A stretch of 11,734 nt of DNA from an uncultured Bacilli bacterium. Its GTDB lineage: Bacteria; Bacillota_I; Bacilli_A; RF39; UBA660. Within the stretch, counting starts at the first letter, position 1, and the number at the start of each line of letters is the position of its first letter. Positions 5,724 through 10,909 of this stretch are shown one piece after another. A program made the translations under genes and the position numbers. A model generated the notes under the pieces. It was not told the DNA's origin. It saw only the letters and a program-made list of their open reading frames with translations, and did no database searches. The stretch spans positions 1 to 11,734 of the forward strand of contig CAKPBH010000043.1 in assembly GCA_934140355.1 (NCBI GenBank), read 5' to 3'.

Positions 5724-5937
5724 GACAAAGAAGGAGTTAATGCTTGAGAACAATCAACTAAAAAAATATTTAACTTTTTGGGTTGGCTGTAATGTTGAAG
5801 ATTTAGATATTAAGCAAATATTAGAAATATCTAACCATAAAAAGAGACAATTAATTTTATTGAAAAAAATATTAATCAGTTTATCTATCATTATCCTATG
5901 TTTATCTTGTTTCATTTTGGGGTTAGGATGGTGCTAA
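5713..5937 (+). CDS. Small coiled-coil / C-terminal membrane protein (74 aa)
   Basis: A GTG at 5701 is in frame, but GAGGTG at 5703-5708 sits right before the ATG at 5713, which is therefore the likely start. The N-terminus has KELMLENNQLKKYL, related to the ENxQLK motif shared by several genes downstream. The C-terminal 22 residues (about 53-74) are a hydrophobic segment, so this would be a tail-anchored membrane protein. It overlaps the preceding membrane-protein gene by 11 bp; the two may act together. Confidence 0.66.
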   Translation: MANKTKKELMLENNQLKKYLTFWVGCNVEDLDIKQILEISNHKKRQLILLKKILISLSIIILCLSCFILGLGWC

Positions 5938-5975
5938 TAATTTTATTGAAAGTATAATAGAAAGGATTTTAAAAT

Positions 5976-6218
5976 ATGGAAAAAATGTTTAATAAAAATA
6001 AGAGATGTTCAATGTGTGATGGAACATTAATCACAACAACAGGATTTCCACCAGCCATAACATTACCTATTAAAAATGATGTTATGAAAGTGCGAACTCA
6101 CGAAGAAGATGAAAACGGACGTAATATATGGTTTGATATCAAAGAGATACCAATTAATTTTTGTCCTTTTTGTGGTTGTCAATTGAGAAAAGAGATTGAT
6201 TGGAATTTGTGTGATTAG
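5976..6218 (+). CDS. Zinc-ribbon phage protein (80 aa)
   Basis: Two Cys pairs, C11-x-x-C14 (CSMC) and C63-x-x-C66 (CPFCGC, with an extra C68), frame about 50 residues, so a zinc ribbon is likely. The stretch between holds PPAITLPIKNDVMKVRTHEE and a strand-rich IWFDIKEIPINF. Short zinc ribbons of this form are common in Firmicutes phage early regions, and their function is not known to me. GAAAGG precedes the ATG. Its TAG stop overlaps the strong AGGAGG of the next, ATA-starting gene. Confidence 0.75.
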   Translation: MEKMFNKNKRCSMCDGTLITTTGFPPAITLPIKNDVMKVRTHEEDENGRNIWFDIKEIPINFCPFCGCQLRKEIDWNLCD

Positions 6219-6230
6219 GAGGAATATCAA

Positions 6231-6488
6231 ATAAAAGATAAAGATACTGAGTTTACATTTAACGATTTTAAAGATTATACTAAAGAACTCGCTGACATTA
6301 AAACAACTTATGATGATTTAATGAAAGAACAAGAAATTCAAAAACTATTAAGATTGAAAAAACAATACAATGTGATAAATAAATTAGAATTTATTAGAAA
6401 TAGAAAAAATCAAGGTGCTTCACAAGAAAACATAAACAAAATGGCTATTGAATTAGTAAACAATTATTTAAAAGAGGTGTCAGAATGA
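6231..6488 (+). CDS. Helical phage protein with apparent ATA start (85 aa)
   Basis: No ATG, GTG or TTG opens this frame, yet AGGAGG at 6217-6222 is ideally spaced (8 nt) before an ATA at 6231. From there the frame is open for 85 codons to a TGA that overlaps the next ATG. The encoded protein is coherent: DKDTEFTFNDFKDYTKELAD, LRLKKQYNVINKLEFIRNR, and an end in LKEVSE that recurs in two downstream genes. The next in-frame ATG is internal (6321, 55 codons). Either ATA is used as a rare start or ATG has mutated to ATA and the gene is silenced. Function unknown. Confidence 0.62.
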   Translation: MKDKDTEFTFNDFKDYTKELADIKTTYDDLMKEQEIQKLLRLKKQYNVINKLEFIRNRKNQGASQENINKMAIELVNNYLKEVSE

Positions 6489-6490
6489 AT
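6470..6490 (+). repeat. Gene-junction repeat, copy 1 (21 bp)
   Basis: Core AAAGAGGTGTCAGAATGA, identical in three copies (also 6790-6810 and 7029-7049). It encodes the last residues KEVSE plus stop of one gene, carries the GAGGTG ribosome binding site, and gives the ATGAAT start of the next. Confidence 0.8.
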
Positions 6491-6808
6491 AGAGAAGAAA
6501 TTGAGAATAGGATTTATATTTGTGAAAAAAGAGCGAATTCATATAGAGAAGTTGGAAATACAAAGGTTGCAGAAAAATATGATACAGAAAAATATAAATG
6601 GGATAAATTACTAAATGATTTAGATTTATTAAACGAAAGAAAAATAAATGAATTATTAGATTATAAAAAGGGCTATTATAATCAAAAAGAAGCGATTAAA
6701 AAAGCAATAAATAAATTAGGAAAGTATGCAGATGAATTAACGGATAATGGGAATGCTTATTCCATTTGTGTTGATTTATTAGATCTATTAAAAGAGGTGT
6801 CAGAATGA
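6485..6808 (+). CDS. Hypothetical helical protein (107 aa)
   Basis: Not recognised. It is almost entirely helical and charged: MNREEIENRIYICEKRANSY, EKYDTEKYKWDKLLNDLDLL, then a basic KKGYYNQKEAIKKAINKLGK and an end in LLDLLKEVSE. It starts in an ATGA overlap inside the first junction repeat and ends in the second, so the whole gene lies between two identical 21-bp sequences. No membrane or metal-binding motif is visible. Confidence 0.7.
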   Translation: MNREEIENRIYICEKRANSYREVGNTKVAEKYDTEKYKWDKLLNDLDLLNERKINELLDYKKGYYNQKEAIKKAINKLGKYADELTDNGNAYSICVDLLDLLKEVSE

Positions 6809-6810
6809 AT
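6790..6810 (+). repeat. Gene-junction repeat, copy 2 (21 bp)
   Basis: Identical to copy 1. It holds the ribosome binding site, the stop of the 107-aa gene and the start of the next gene. Confidence 0.8.
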
Positions 6811-7047
6811 AAAAAAATAAAGAAAATTTTGAAAGATTTAGAATTGTGTAATGGCTTTTATGATTTTATTATTGAACCAGCTGATTCACAACTTTTAGTT
6901 GATTATATAAAATCATTACAACAGGAAAATAAACAACTAAAAGATGCAATTGATATGTTTTTATATAAAGTTGATAAAAATAAAATGTTATTAAAAAATC
7001 CCGATTTATTAGATTTGTATTTGAAGATAAAAGAGGTGTCAGAATGA
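6805..7047 (+). CDS. LQQENKQLK-motif coiled-coil protein (80 aa)
   Basis: It lies exactly between junction repeats 2 and 3. A variable N-terminal part (LKDLELCNGFYDFIIEPADS) leads into the shared motif LQQENKQLKD at residues 38-47, then a helical tail ending LKIKEVSE. Two other genes, at 7044 and 8327, carry the same motif, similar also in DNA sequence. The motif looks like a short dimerising coiled coil, with the N-terminal head giving specificity. Function unknown. Confidence 0.72.
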   Translation: MNKKIKKILKDLELCNGFYDFIIEPADSQLLVDYIKSLQQENKQLKDAIDMFLYKVDKNKMLLKNPDLLDLYLKIKEVSE

Positions 7048-7049
7048 AT
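7029..7049 (+). repeat. Gene-junction repeat, copy 3 (21 bp)
   Basis: Identical to copies 1 and 2. It ends the 80-aa gene and starts the 88-aa gene, with GAGGTG placed for the new ATG. Confidence 0.8.
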
Positions 7050-7310
7050 TTAGAATCAATAAATAAATGGCTAGATGAAGAATATGGTTGTTCTTATACA
7101 AAGTTGGAGGAATTACATGATTTTTATTTTGAAAAATATAGTGATTTGCAACAAGAAAACAAACAACTAAAAGATAATTGGAATAAGTTAAAAGACTTTA
7201 TATCAAAAGAATATTATATGTATTTACCATTAGAGGCAAGCACAAAATCTATAACAATTCTTATAGGTAAAATGCAAGAACTAGAACAAGGAAGTGTTAG
7301 TGATGAATAA
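7044..7310 (+). CDS. LQQENKQLK-motif coiled-coil protein (88 aa)
   Basis: Residues 1-34 form a distinct head (INKWLDEEYGCSYTKLEELH); residues 35-44 are LQQENKQLKD, followed by NWNKLKDFI, which closely matches the 8327 gene (NNWKKLKEFA). The tail (LPLEASTKSITILIGKMQEL) ends GSVSDE rather than KEVSE. It starts in the third junction repeat and overlaps the next gene by 8 bp. Probably a dimeric helical protein of the same small family; role unknown. Confidence 0.72.
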   Translation: MNLESINKWLDEEYGCSYTKLEELHDFYFEKYSDLQQENKQLKDNWNKLKDFISKEYYMYLPLEASTKSITILIGKMQELEQGSVSDE

Positions 7311-7497
7311 TATGGGAGATTTACAAGAAAGACAAATAATTATCGATTACACTAATGGCAAAAGAAAGACATTATTAAAAATAGGGTATATAAGAATATA
7401 TTTAGAAAATAAGTTTAATTGGGTGCAAAAAAAGATGTTTAAGTTTTTGCTAGGAATTGAGATAGAAAGTGTAGATGATATTAATGTTAAAGATTAA
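7303..7497 (+). CDS. Hypothetical phage protein (64 aa)
   Basis: A GTG at 7294 is in frame, but AAGGAAG at 7289-7294 is spaced correctly for the ATG at 7303, which is chosen. The product is basic: LQERQIIIDYTNGKRKTLLK, a Trp-containing stretch, then FKFLLGIEIESVDD. The LGIEIE end resembles that of the 58-aa membrane protein encoded at 8067, so the two may be related. There is no clear membrane span here. Function unknown. Confidence 0.6.
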   Translation: MNNMGDLQERQIIIDYTNGKRKTLLKIGYIRIYLENKFNWVQKKMFKFLLGIEIESVDDINVKD

Positions 7498-7735
7498 AGA
7501 TAATGTAGATTTAAAAGAATTAGAAAAGTATGGATTTAAATATTATAGAATGCTTTATATAAAAGATACCATTAGATATGGTGGTAATTTAAGAGAAAAC
7601 AAAAAAATATATGTAGAGGAAAATAGTAGAGATATATCAATGGGAATTGGTTTATTTAATACAGATATTGAATTAGATACTATTTATGATTTAATAAAAG
7701 CGGATTTAGTAGAGAAAGTAGAAAGTGGTGAGTAA
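7484..7735 (+). CDS. Hypothetical phage protein (83 aa)
   Basis: Tandem in-frame ATGs occur at 7475 and 7484 and neither has a strong ribosome binding site. The second gives MLKIKDNVDLKELEKYGFKY, which reads like the conserved beginning of a small phage protein type I have seen in Firmicutes phages (KIKDxVDLKELEKFGF), so it is preferred. The rest alternates strands and acidic helices (IYDLIKADLVEKVE). It overlaps the previous gene by 14 bp and ends 0 bp before the next ATG. Function unknown. Confidence 0.68.
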   Translation: MLKIKDNVDLKELEKYGFKYYRMLYIKDTIRYGGNLRENKKIYVEENSRDISMGIGLFNTDIELDTIYDLIKADLVEKVESGE

Positions 7736-8089
7736 ATGGCGAAATGGAAATGTGAAATATGCGGAAATGATTTTAACAATTTTCATGCACAAGGATTTGA
7801 TAATAAGATTTATTGCCCTTTATGTTTTTTTAAGAAAGAAAATCAAGAATTAAAGAAACAGTATGAAAAAGTATTAAATGATTATTGCCGATTAGACGCA
7901 TACAATAGAACTCAACAAAAAGAGTTTATAAAGTATATGAATGATATAATACAAGATTTAGAAACAGAAGATGTTGATGACGAAGAAATGAAAGGTTATT
8001 TAATACAAAGAATAGATACGTTCAAAGAAATTTTACAAAAATACAAAGAAATAATAGGAGTATCAGATGGAAATAATACCTCACTTTGA
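7736..8089 (+). CDS. Zinc-ribbon plus coiled-coil protein (117 aa)
   Basis: The N-terminus has C6-x-x-C9 and C27-x-x-C30 (KCEICGNDF, YCPLCFFKK), an obvious zinc-binding knuckle pair. A helix with KENQELKKQYEKVL follows (about 34-47), related to the ENxQLK motif of its neighbours, then an acidic linker (TEDVDDEEM) and a further helix. Zinc ribbons of this layout usually bind nucleic acids or proteins. It abuts the previous stop and overlaps the next small gene by 23 bp. Confidence 0.74.
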   Translation: MAKWKCEICGNDFNNFHAQGFDNKIYCPLCFFKKENQELKKQYEKVLNDYCRLDAYNRTQQKEFIKYMNDIIQDLETEDVDDEEMKGYLIQRIDTFKEILQKYKEIIGVSDGNNTSL

Positions 8090-8243
8090 ATATAATAAAT
8101 ATAATTTTGGCTTTGGAATAGTTATAAAAAGGAAGAATGAAAGTAAAAAGTATTTTTGGAAAACTAGAACAATTAAATATTTATTTGGAATTATATTTTT
8201 ATGGTTTTCACTTGGAATTGAAATAGAATTAGGAGGCAAATAA
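8067..8243 (+). CDS. Small membrane protein (58 aa)
   Basis: The ATG at 8067 has GGAG 7 nt upstream, inside the end of the zinc-ribbon gene. The frame runs 58 codons to a TAA at 8241. A polar, aromatic N-terminus (FEYNKYNFGFGIVIKRK) is followed by a hydrophobic segment at about residues 38-54 and an LGIEIELGGK end. One membrane span is likely. The next gene's AGGAGG is contained in its last codons. Function unknown. Confidence 0.6.
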   Translation: MEIIPHFEYNKYNFGFGIVIKRKNESKKYFWKTRTIKYLFGIIFLWFSLGIEIELGGK

Positions 8244-8326
8244 TGAATTTTATAATAGGTTTAATGATAGGGGGATTGATTGGAATAATTTTAATGTGTT
8301 TAATAGTGGGAGGTAAGTGTGATTAA
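8243..8326 (+). CDS. DUF3789-like membrane micropeptide (27 aa)
   Basis: A 27-residue ORF with a perfect AGGAGG (8231-8236) 6 nt before its ATG, which overlaps the previous stop. It begins MNFIIGLMIGGLIGIILMC and is a single Gly-rich hydrophobic helix with a short KCD tail. Size, Gly spacing and the Met-Cys at the helix end match the DUF3789 family of tiny phage proteins as I remember it. Its stop is directly followed by the next ATG. Role unknown; likely membrane-embedded. Confidence 0.68.
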   Translation: MNFIIGLMIGGLIGIILMCLIVGGKCD

Positions 8327-8584
8327 ATGAATATAGAAAAAATTCAATTTGAACATTTTAAAAATATAGAAGAGTTAATACAACATTTAGAAATGTGGTA
8401 TGCAGACGATGATGTTTTTGCTTATGAAAAAAATTTTCATTTAAGAGATGCTAGGATTATGGGAATGTATATTTATCAATTAGAACAAGAAAACAAGCAA
8501 TTGAAAAACAATTGGAAAAAATTAAAAGAATTTGCAGATATCTCGAAAGAATTAATTAAAAAAATAAAAGAAGGAAAAAAATGA
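8327..8584 (+). CDS. LEQENKQLK-motif coiled-coil protein (85 aa)
   Basis: The head (residues 1-50) includes IQFEHFKNIEELIQHLEMWY and an acidic ADDD. Residues 52-60 are LEQENKQLK, followed by NNWKKLKEFADISKELIKKI. It is the third clear member of the ENKQLK set, closest to the 7044 gene after the motif. It starts immediately after the micropeptide stop, so translation is probably coupled. Function unknown. Confidence 0.7.
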   Translation: MNIEKIQFEHFKNIEELIQHLEMWYADDDVFAYEKNFHLRDARIMGMYIYQLEQENKQLKNNWKKLKEFADISKELIKKIKEGKK

Positions 8585-8637
8585 AAGAATTATTAAAAAA
8601 GAAAATTAATGTCAATTACAAAGAAAAAGGAATATAA
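8581..8637 (+). CDS. Possible 18-aa ORF or gene remnant
   Basis: An ATGA overlap with the previous stop opens an 18-codon frame (MKELLKKKINVNYKEKGI) ending TAA at 8635-8637, with GAAGG upstream. It is too short to judge; it may be a leader peptide or the remains of a truncated gene ahead of the recombinase. Confidence 0.25.
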   Translation: MKELLKKKINVNYKEKGI

Positions 8638-8658
8638 CGAGTTAAATGTTGGCGATTG

Positions 8659-8670
8659 TTACAATTGTAA
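8659..8670. repeat. 12-bp palindrome before the recombinase gene
   Basis: TTACAATTGTAA is a perfect palindrome directly upstream of the AAGGAG of the recombinase gene. Its half-sites resemble the early operators (ACAATT) but the spacing is shorter, so binding by the same regulator is uncertain. Confidence 0.35.
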
Positions 8671-8685
8671 TTAAGGAGTTGTTAT

Positions 8686-9315
8686 ATGGCAAGGTATTTT
8701 AGATTTCGATTTGGTCGTAAAACTGTTAGACCATTTAAAAAGCAAGATTTAAATAGTATGATTGTTATTTGTAAGAAAAATAAGAATTATTTTGAAGATG
8801 CAAAAAATACAGAGCAAATTTATTTATGGGATCGTAATTATATGATACTTCATTTAGGAAGAAATTTAGCTTTTCGTATAGAAGATCTCCTTCAATTAAA
8901 AACAGACAATTTTAAAAATGGAAGTATTTATACAAGAGAGTTTAAAACGGGAAAAGAACAATCTTTTGAACTTCATCCGTCACTAAGAAAAGATTTAGAA
9001 GATTATATAAATAGAAATAAACTTGTTGAGGGGGAATTTTTATTTAAAAGTCGTAAAGGTACTAATCTTCCTATCACACGGCAAAGAGCCTGGCAAATTA
9101 TCAAAGAACTAGCAGATGAAGTTAAAGTGTCCTATGTTGTAGGATGTCATTCTTTGCGTAAGTATTTTGCTAGAGAGTATTACGAACAGACTGGAGATTT
9201 AATCGGTTTAAAAGAAATGTTAAATCACTCAAGTGAGACAGTAACATTAAGATACATATGTTGGGAAGAAGATGATAAAAATACTAAAAGAAAAAACTTT
9301 TATTTAGGAAATTAA
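8686..9315 (+). CDS. Tyrosine recombinase / phage integrase family, catalytic domain only
   Basis: 209 residues, well below the 360-400 of full temperate-phage integrases, with no arm-binding domain. The complete catalytic set is visible: R64 (AFRIEDLLQL), K87 (FKTGK), H155 and R158 (HSLRKYFA), H181 (LNHSSETV) and the nucleophile Y190 (TLRYI). AAGGAG is 7 nt before the ATG. The gene lies mid-operon between early accessory genes and the late regulator, not beside the repressor, so it is probably not, or not only, the prophage integrase. Resolution of dimers or DNA inversion or switching at a local site are options. A candidate dyad target lies directly downstream. Confidence 0.88.
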   Translation: MARYFRFRFGRKTVRPFKKQDLNSMIVICKKNKNYFEDAKNTEQIYLWDRNYMILHLGRNLAFRIEDLLQLKTDNFKNGSIYTREFKTGKEQSFELHPSLRKDLEDYINRNKLVEGEFLFKSRKGTNLPITRQRAWQIIKELADEVKVSYVVGCHSLRKYFAREYYEQTGDLIGLKEMLNHSSETVTLRYICWEEDDKNTKRKNFYLGN

Positions 9316-9320
9316 TTTTA

Positions 9321-9366
9321 AAAAAATAATATCAATTTTACATAATGAAAATATGTAAATTGATAT
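9321..9366 (-). terminator. Leftward terminator-like hairpin / recombinase-site-like dyad
   Basis: Arms 9329-9344 and 9352-9366 pair over 15 bp with one bulged T around a 7-nt centre (ATGAAAA). On the minus strand TATTTTTTT follows, as in a terminator. The architecture, inverted arms around a 7-bp core next to a tyrosine recombinase gene, also fits a recombination core site. Which is right cannot be decided from sequence. Confidence 0.5.
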
Positions 9367-9401
9367 AAAAAATAGCACTTTCTTGATGTCGGGAAAATGC
9401 T
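9367..9401 (-). terminator. Leftward terminator, CCGACA loop
   Basis: On the minus strand AGCATTTTC and GAAAGTGCT form a 9-bp stem with one U-G pair and a 10-nt loop (CCGACATCAA), followed by ATTTTTT (9373 to 9367). On the plus strand the wobble is a C-A mismatch and no T-run follows, so it points leftward. Its TTTTCCCGACA recalls TTTTCCGACA in the sRNA terminator at 2127-2164. Confidence 0.58.
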
Positions 9402-9438
9402 TATAAAATCTAGGTAAAACTACTCTTTTGTAGGGGAG
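9367..9438 (-). ncRNA. Possible second leftward small RNA, about 70 nt, tentative
   Basis: A moderate minus-strand promoter, TTTACA (9473 to 9468), 17 bp, TAAATT (9450 to 9445), would start near 9438 and stop at the terminator ending at 9367. The transcript would contain a CTAC/GTAG mini-hairpin and the CCGACA-loop terminator. The promoter is weaker than that of the 2127-2189 RNA, so this rests mainly on the directional terminator. Confidence 0.33.
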
Positions 9439-9502
9439 CTAGTGAATTTAACAGAATTATGTCATTATGTAAAATTCAAAAGTAGAAAAGTGAGGGTTAA
9501 AA

Positions 9503-9766
9503 ATGTCTGATAAAGAAATTTTAGAAAAAGTTTTACAACGTATAGGAAAAGGAAAATCTAACGAAGAAATCATAATCTCGTTAGAAAAAGAAATTGACTA
9601 TTTAAGAGAAAAAATTAAAAGAATAACGGAAGACGACGAATCAGTATCTTTCAAAGTAACAAAAAATATGAAAGCAGAGCAGTTATATAAATTCTTATTT
9701 AGGTATGTTCCTATGGGTGAAGTAATTGATTTATATAAATATCTAAAAAGAGCTATGGAGGTATAA
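9503..9766 (+). CDS. Hypothetical phage protein (87 aa)
   Basis: Not recognised. Residues 1-42 are a charged helix with coiled-coil character (LEKVLQRIGKGKSNEEIIIS, KEIDYLREKIKRI). The C-terminal part is more globular (MKAEQLYKFLFRYVPMGEVI, DLYKYLKRAMEV). GTGAGGG precedes the ATG. It is the first gene after the 187-bp non-coding region. Confidence 0.72.
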   Translation: MSDKEILEKVLQRIGKGKSNEEIIISLEKEIDYLREKIKRITEDDESVSFKVTKNMKAEQLYKFLFRYVPMGEVIDLYKYLKRAMEV

Positions 9767-9772
9767 AAAACA

Positions 9773-10018
9773 ATGAAAATATTTAAAAATATAATAGATG
9801 ATGCAATAGAATATAATAAACATATTGCAGGATTTAATTCCAATAACAAAGTGATTAAATTAGAACCGATAAAAGAAGAAAAGGTAATTACTATAACACT
9901 GGAAGAATATAAGGAACTTTTAGTATATAAAGGTAAATATTTGGGACTTACAGGTATTAATAAAATGACAAAATCATATGTTGATGGAATAGGGAGATGT
10001 AATAAAAATGACAATTAG
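9773..10018 (+). CDS. Hypothetical phage protein (81 aa)
   Basis: Residues about 38-58 (VITITLEEYKELLVYKGKYL) are a strand-then-helix motif often seen in short Firmicutes phage proteins, where ITLEEYxxLLxxKGKY is a familiar phrase. The N-terminus (FKNIIDDAIEYNKHI) is helical and the C-terminus polar. GGAGG lies upstream at 9756-9760. It overlaps the next gene by 11 bp. Function unknown. Confidence 0.72.
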   Translation: MKIFKNIIDDAIEYNKHIAGFNSNNKVIKLEPIKEEKVITITLEEYKELLVYKGKYLGLTGINKMTKSYVDGIGRCNKNDN

Positions 10019-10214
10019 ATTTGTTTTAAGAAATGGTAAAGAAATTGATATGAAATGTAAAGAATTTTCTTCAAACAATAATCAATTACATGGAAATGGT
10101 ATGATAAGCAGCTATGAAGCAAAAGGAATTACAGAAAATAAAATAATAGGAATAGATTTTTCAGAAATAGTTGCAGTTTATAGATTGATGACTGATGAAG
10201 TAGAGGAGGTTTAA
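10008..10214 (+). CDS. Small conserved phage protein (68 aa)
   Basis: Begins MTIRFVLRNGKEIDMKCKEF, then a GYxxKGITENKxxxIDFSEI-like segment and an acidic end. It is strand-rich, without helices long enough for a coiled coil. Similar short proteins starting RFVLxNGKE occur in Firmicutes phages before late-gene regulators, from memory. Its GAGGAGG-containing 3' end doubles as the ribosome binding site of the next gene. Function unknown. Confidence 0.72.
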   Translation: MTIRFVLRNGKEIDMKCKEFSSNNNQLHGNGMISSYEAKGITENKIIGIDFSEIVAVYRLMTDEVEEV

Positions 10215-10216
10215 AA

Positions 10217-10387
10217 ATGTCAAGTATGAAAAAGTTAAAGGATAATATTGATAAGTTAGAAATTCAAACTATTTACGGGAAAAAATCTAAAAGAAGATGC
10301 CCAGCTTGTCATCGATTTAGTTTATTTATAAAAAACAAAGAGGGTAAGATTGAATGTATTAGATGTAGAAAAATTATTGAAAATTAA
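10217..10387 (+). CDS. Com-like zinc-ribbon protein (56 aa)
   Basis: GAGGAGG at 10203-10209 precedes an ATG at 10217, giving 56 residues. The N-terminal half is basic (KKLKDNIDKLEIQTIYGKKS), then C28-x-x-C31 (RRCPACHRF) and C47-x-x-C50 (IECIRCRKII). The compact two-knuckle ribbon ending shortly after the last Cys resembles Com-type phage translational regulators (zinc-finger proteins, as in Mu Com), but similarity is in layout rather than detail. Its place next to the late regulator suggests a regulatory role. Confidence 0.68.
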   Translation: MSSMKKLKDNIDKLEIQTIYGKKSKRRCPACHRFSLFIKNKEGKIECIRCRKIIEN

Positions 10388-10399
10388 GGGTGTGATACA

Positions 10400-10849
10400 A
10401 TGACTATAACTATATATGAACATTTTAAAGATTATAACAAGAAGTATTATGAAATGAAAGATAAGTTGGTTGATGTTAAAGAGGCAGAAAAAAATTTCTT
10501 AACACTAACAGGAAATAAGATTTCAGATTCTCCAAAAATTATTTCAAACAAAAATTTTGATTTTGGGGATCAATTATCTAGAATAGAAGGACTTATGTGT
10601 TCATACAAAAAAATAGAAAAAGAATATTTAGAAATGAGGGAACAACATTTAAAGGAAATTTCTCAAATTGAAAATGCCAAATATAAGACAATTTTAAAAC
10701 TTTTCTTTCTTGAAAATAAAAATATTAAATCGGTTTCTGTTATTCTTAATAAAATTTATAAATTAGATTATTCATTAGATTATATAAGAAAAATAAAAAC
10801 TCAAGCTGTAAAAGAATTTGAAAAGGTCATACTTTTCCATAAAAAGTAA
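10400..10849 (+). CDS. DUF1492-like / sigma-region-4-like late transcription regulator
   Basis: 149 residues. The N-terminal part is a helical, partly coiled domain (KYYEMKDKLVDVKEAEKNFL) with the conserved-looking ISDSPKIISNKNFDFGDQLS (about 41-60). The C-terminal part (about 94-143) is a sigma-70-region-4-type helix-turn-helix: AKYKTILKLFFLENKNIKSV, then LDYSLDYIRKIKTQAVKEFE. Such proteins stand at the early/late boundary of many Firmicutes phages and are thought to activate late genes (compare ArpU, RinA). Its last codons overlap a tandem repeat that leads into an extended -10, consistent with it controlling that site. The late-activation role is inferred. Confidence 0.82.
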   Translation: MTITIYEHFKDYNKKYYEMKDKLVDVKEAEKNFLTLTGNKISDSPKIISNKNFDFGDQLSRIEGLMCSYKKIEKEYLEMREQHLKEISQIENAKYKTILKLFFLENKNIKSVSVILNKIYKLDYSLDYIRKIKTQAVKEFEKVILFHKK

Positions 10850-10864
10850 TACTTTTCCATAAAA
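10829..10864 (+). repeat. Tandem 16-bp repeats, candidate activator sites
   Basis: ATACTTTTCCATAAAA occurs at 10829-10844 and 10849-10864, a 20-bp period (about two helical turns). Each copy has CTTTT/AAAAG symmetry. The first copy encodes the last residues of the DUF1492-like regulator. The second ends about 18 bp before a -10 element. Confidence 0.68.
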
Positions 10865-10879
10865 GGTTCATGTCAAGTA

Positions 10880-10888
10880 TGATATTAT
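10880..10888 (+). promoter_or_regulatory. Candidate late promoter, extended -10
   Basis: TGATATTAT is an extended -10 (TGn + TATTAT). The -35 position (about 10860-10865) has no consensus but is occupied by the second tandem repeat, as expected for an activator-dependent promoter. A second option, TGTTATAAA, follows at 10888-10896. Confidence 0.5.
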
Positions 10889-10909
10889 GTTATAAATGGA
10901 AAATTTATC

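Larger units (their letters stand above)
9334..9476. repeat. 15-bp perfect inverted repeat flanking the non-coding region
   Basis: AATTTTACATAATGA at 9334-9348 is repeated exactly in inverted form at 9462-9476, 113 bp apart. The left copy can alternatively pair with 9352-9366, so the two structures exclude each other. Between them lie a hairpin at 9374-9401 and a small CTAC/GTAG stem within CTAG ends (9410-9442). The 187-bp stretch 9316-9502 holds no credible protein gene. Confidence 0.6.

Noticed and set aside
5953..5958. TATAAT before the zinc-ribbon gene at 5976 as an internal promoter
   Set aside because: No acceptable -35 lies 16-18 bp upstream; the hexamer is likely chance in AT-rich DNA.
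6470..7049. CRISPR array suggested by three regularly used 21-bp repeats
   Set aside because: The intervals (320 and 239 bp) are genes, and the repeats are coding junctions with a ribosome binding site, so this is not a CRISPR.
9598..10014. Minus-strand 138-codon hydrophobic ORF
   Set aside because: It lies opposite two well-supported plus-strand genes with good ribosome binding sites; the hydrophobic composition is the mirror of Lys/Glu-rich coding DNA.
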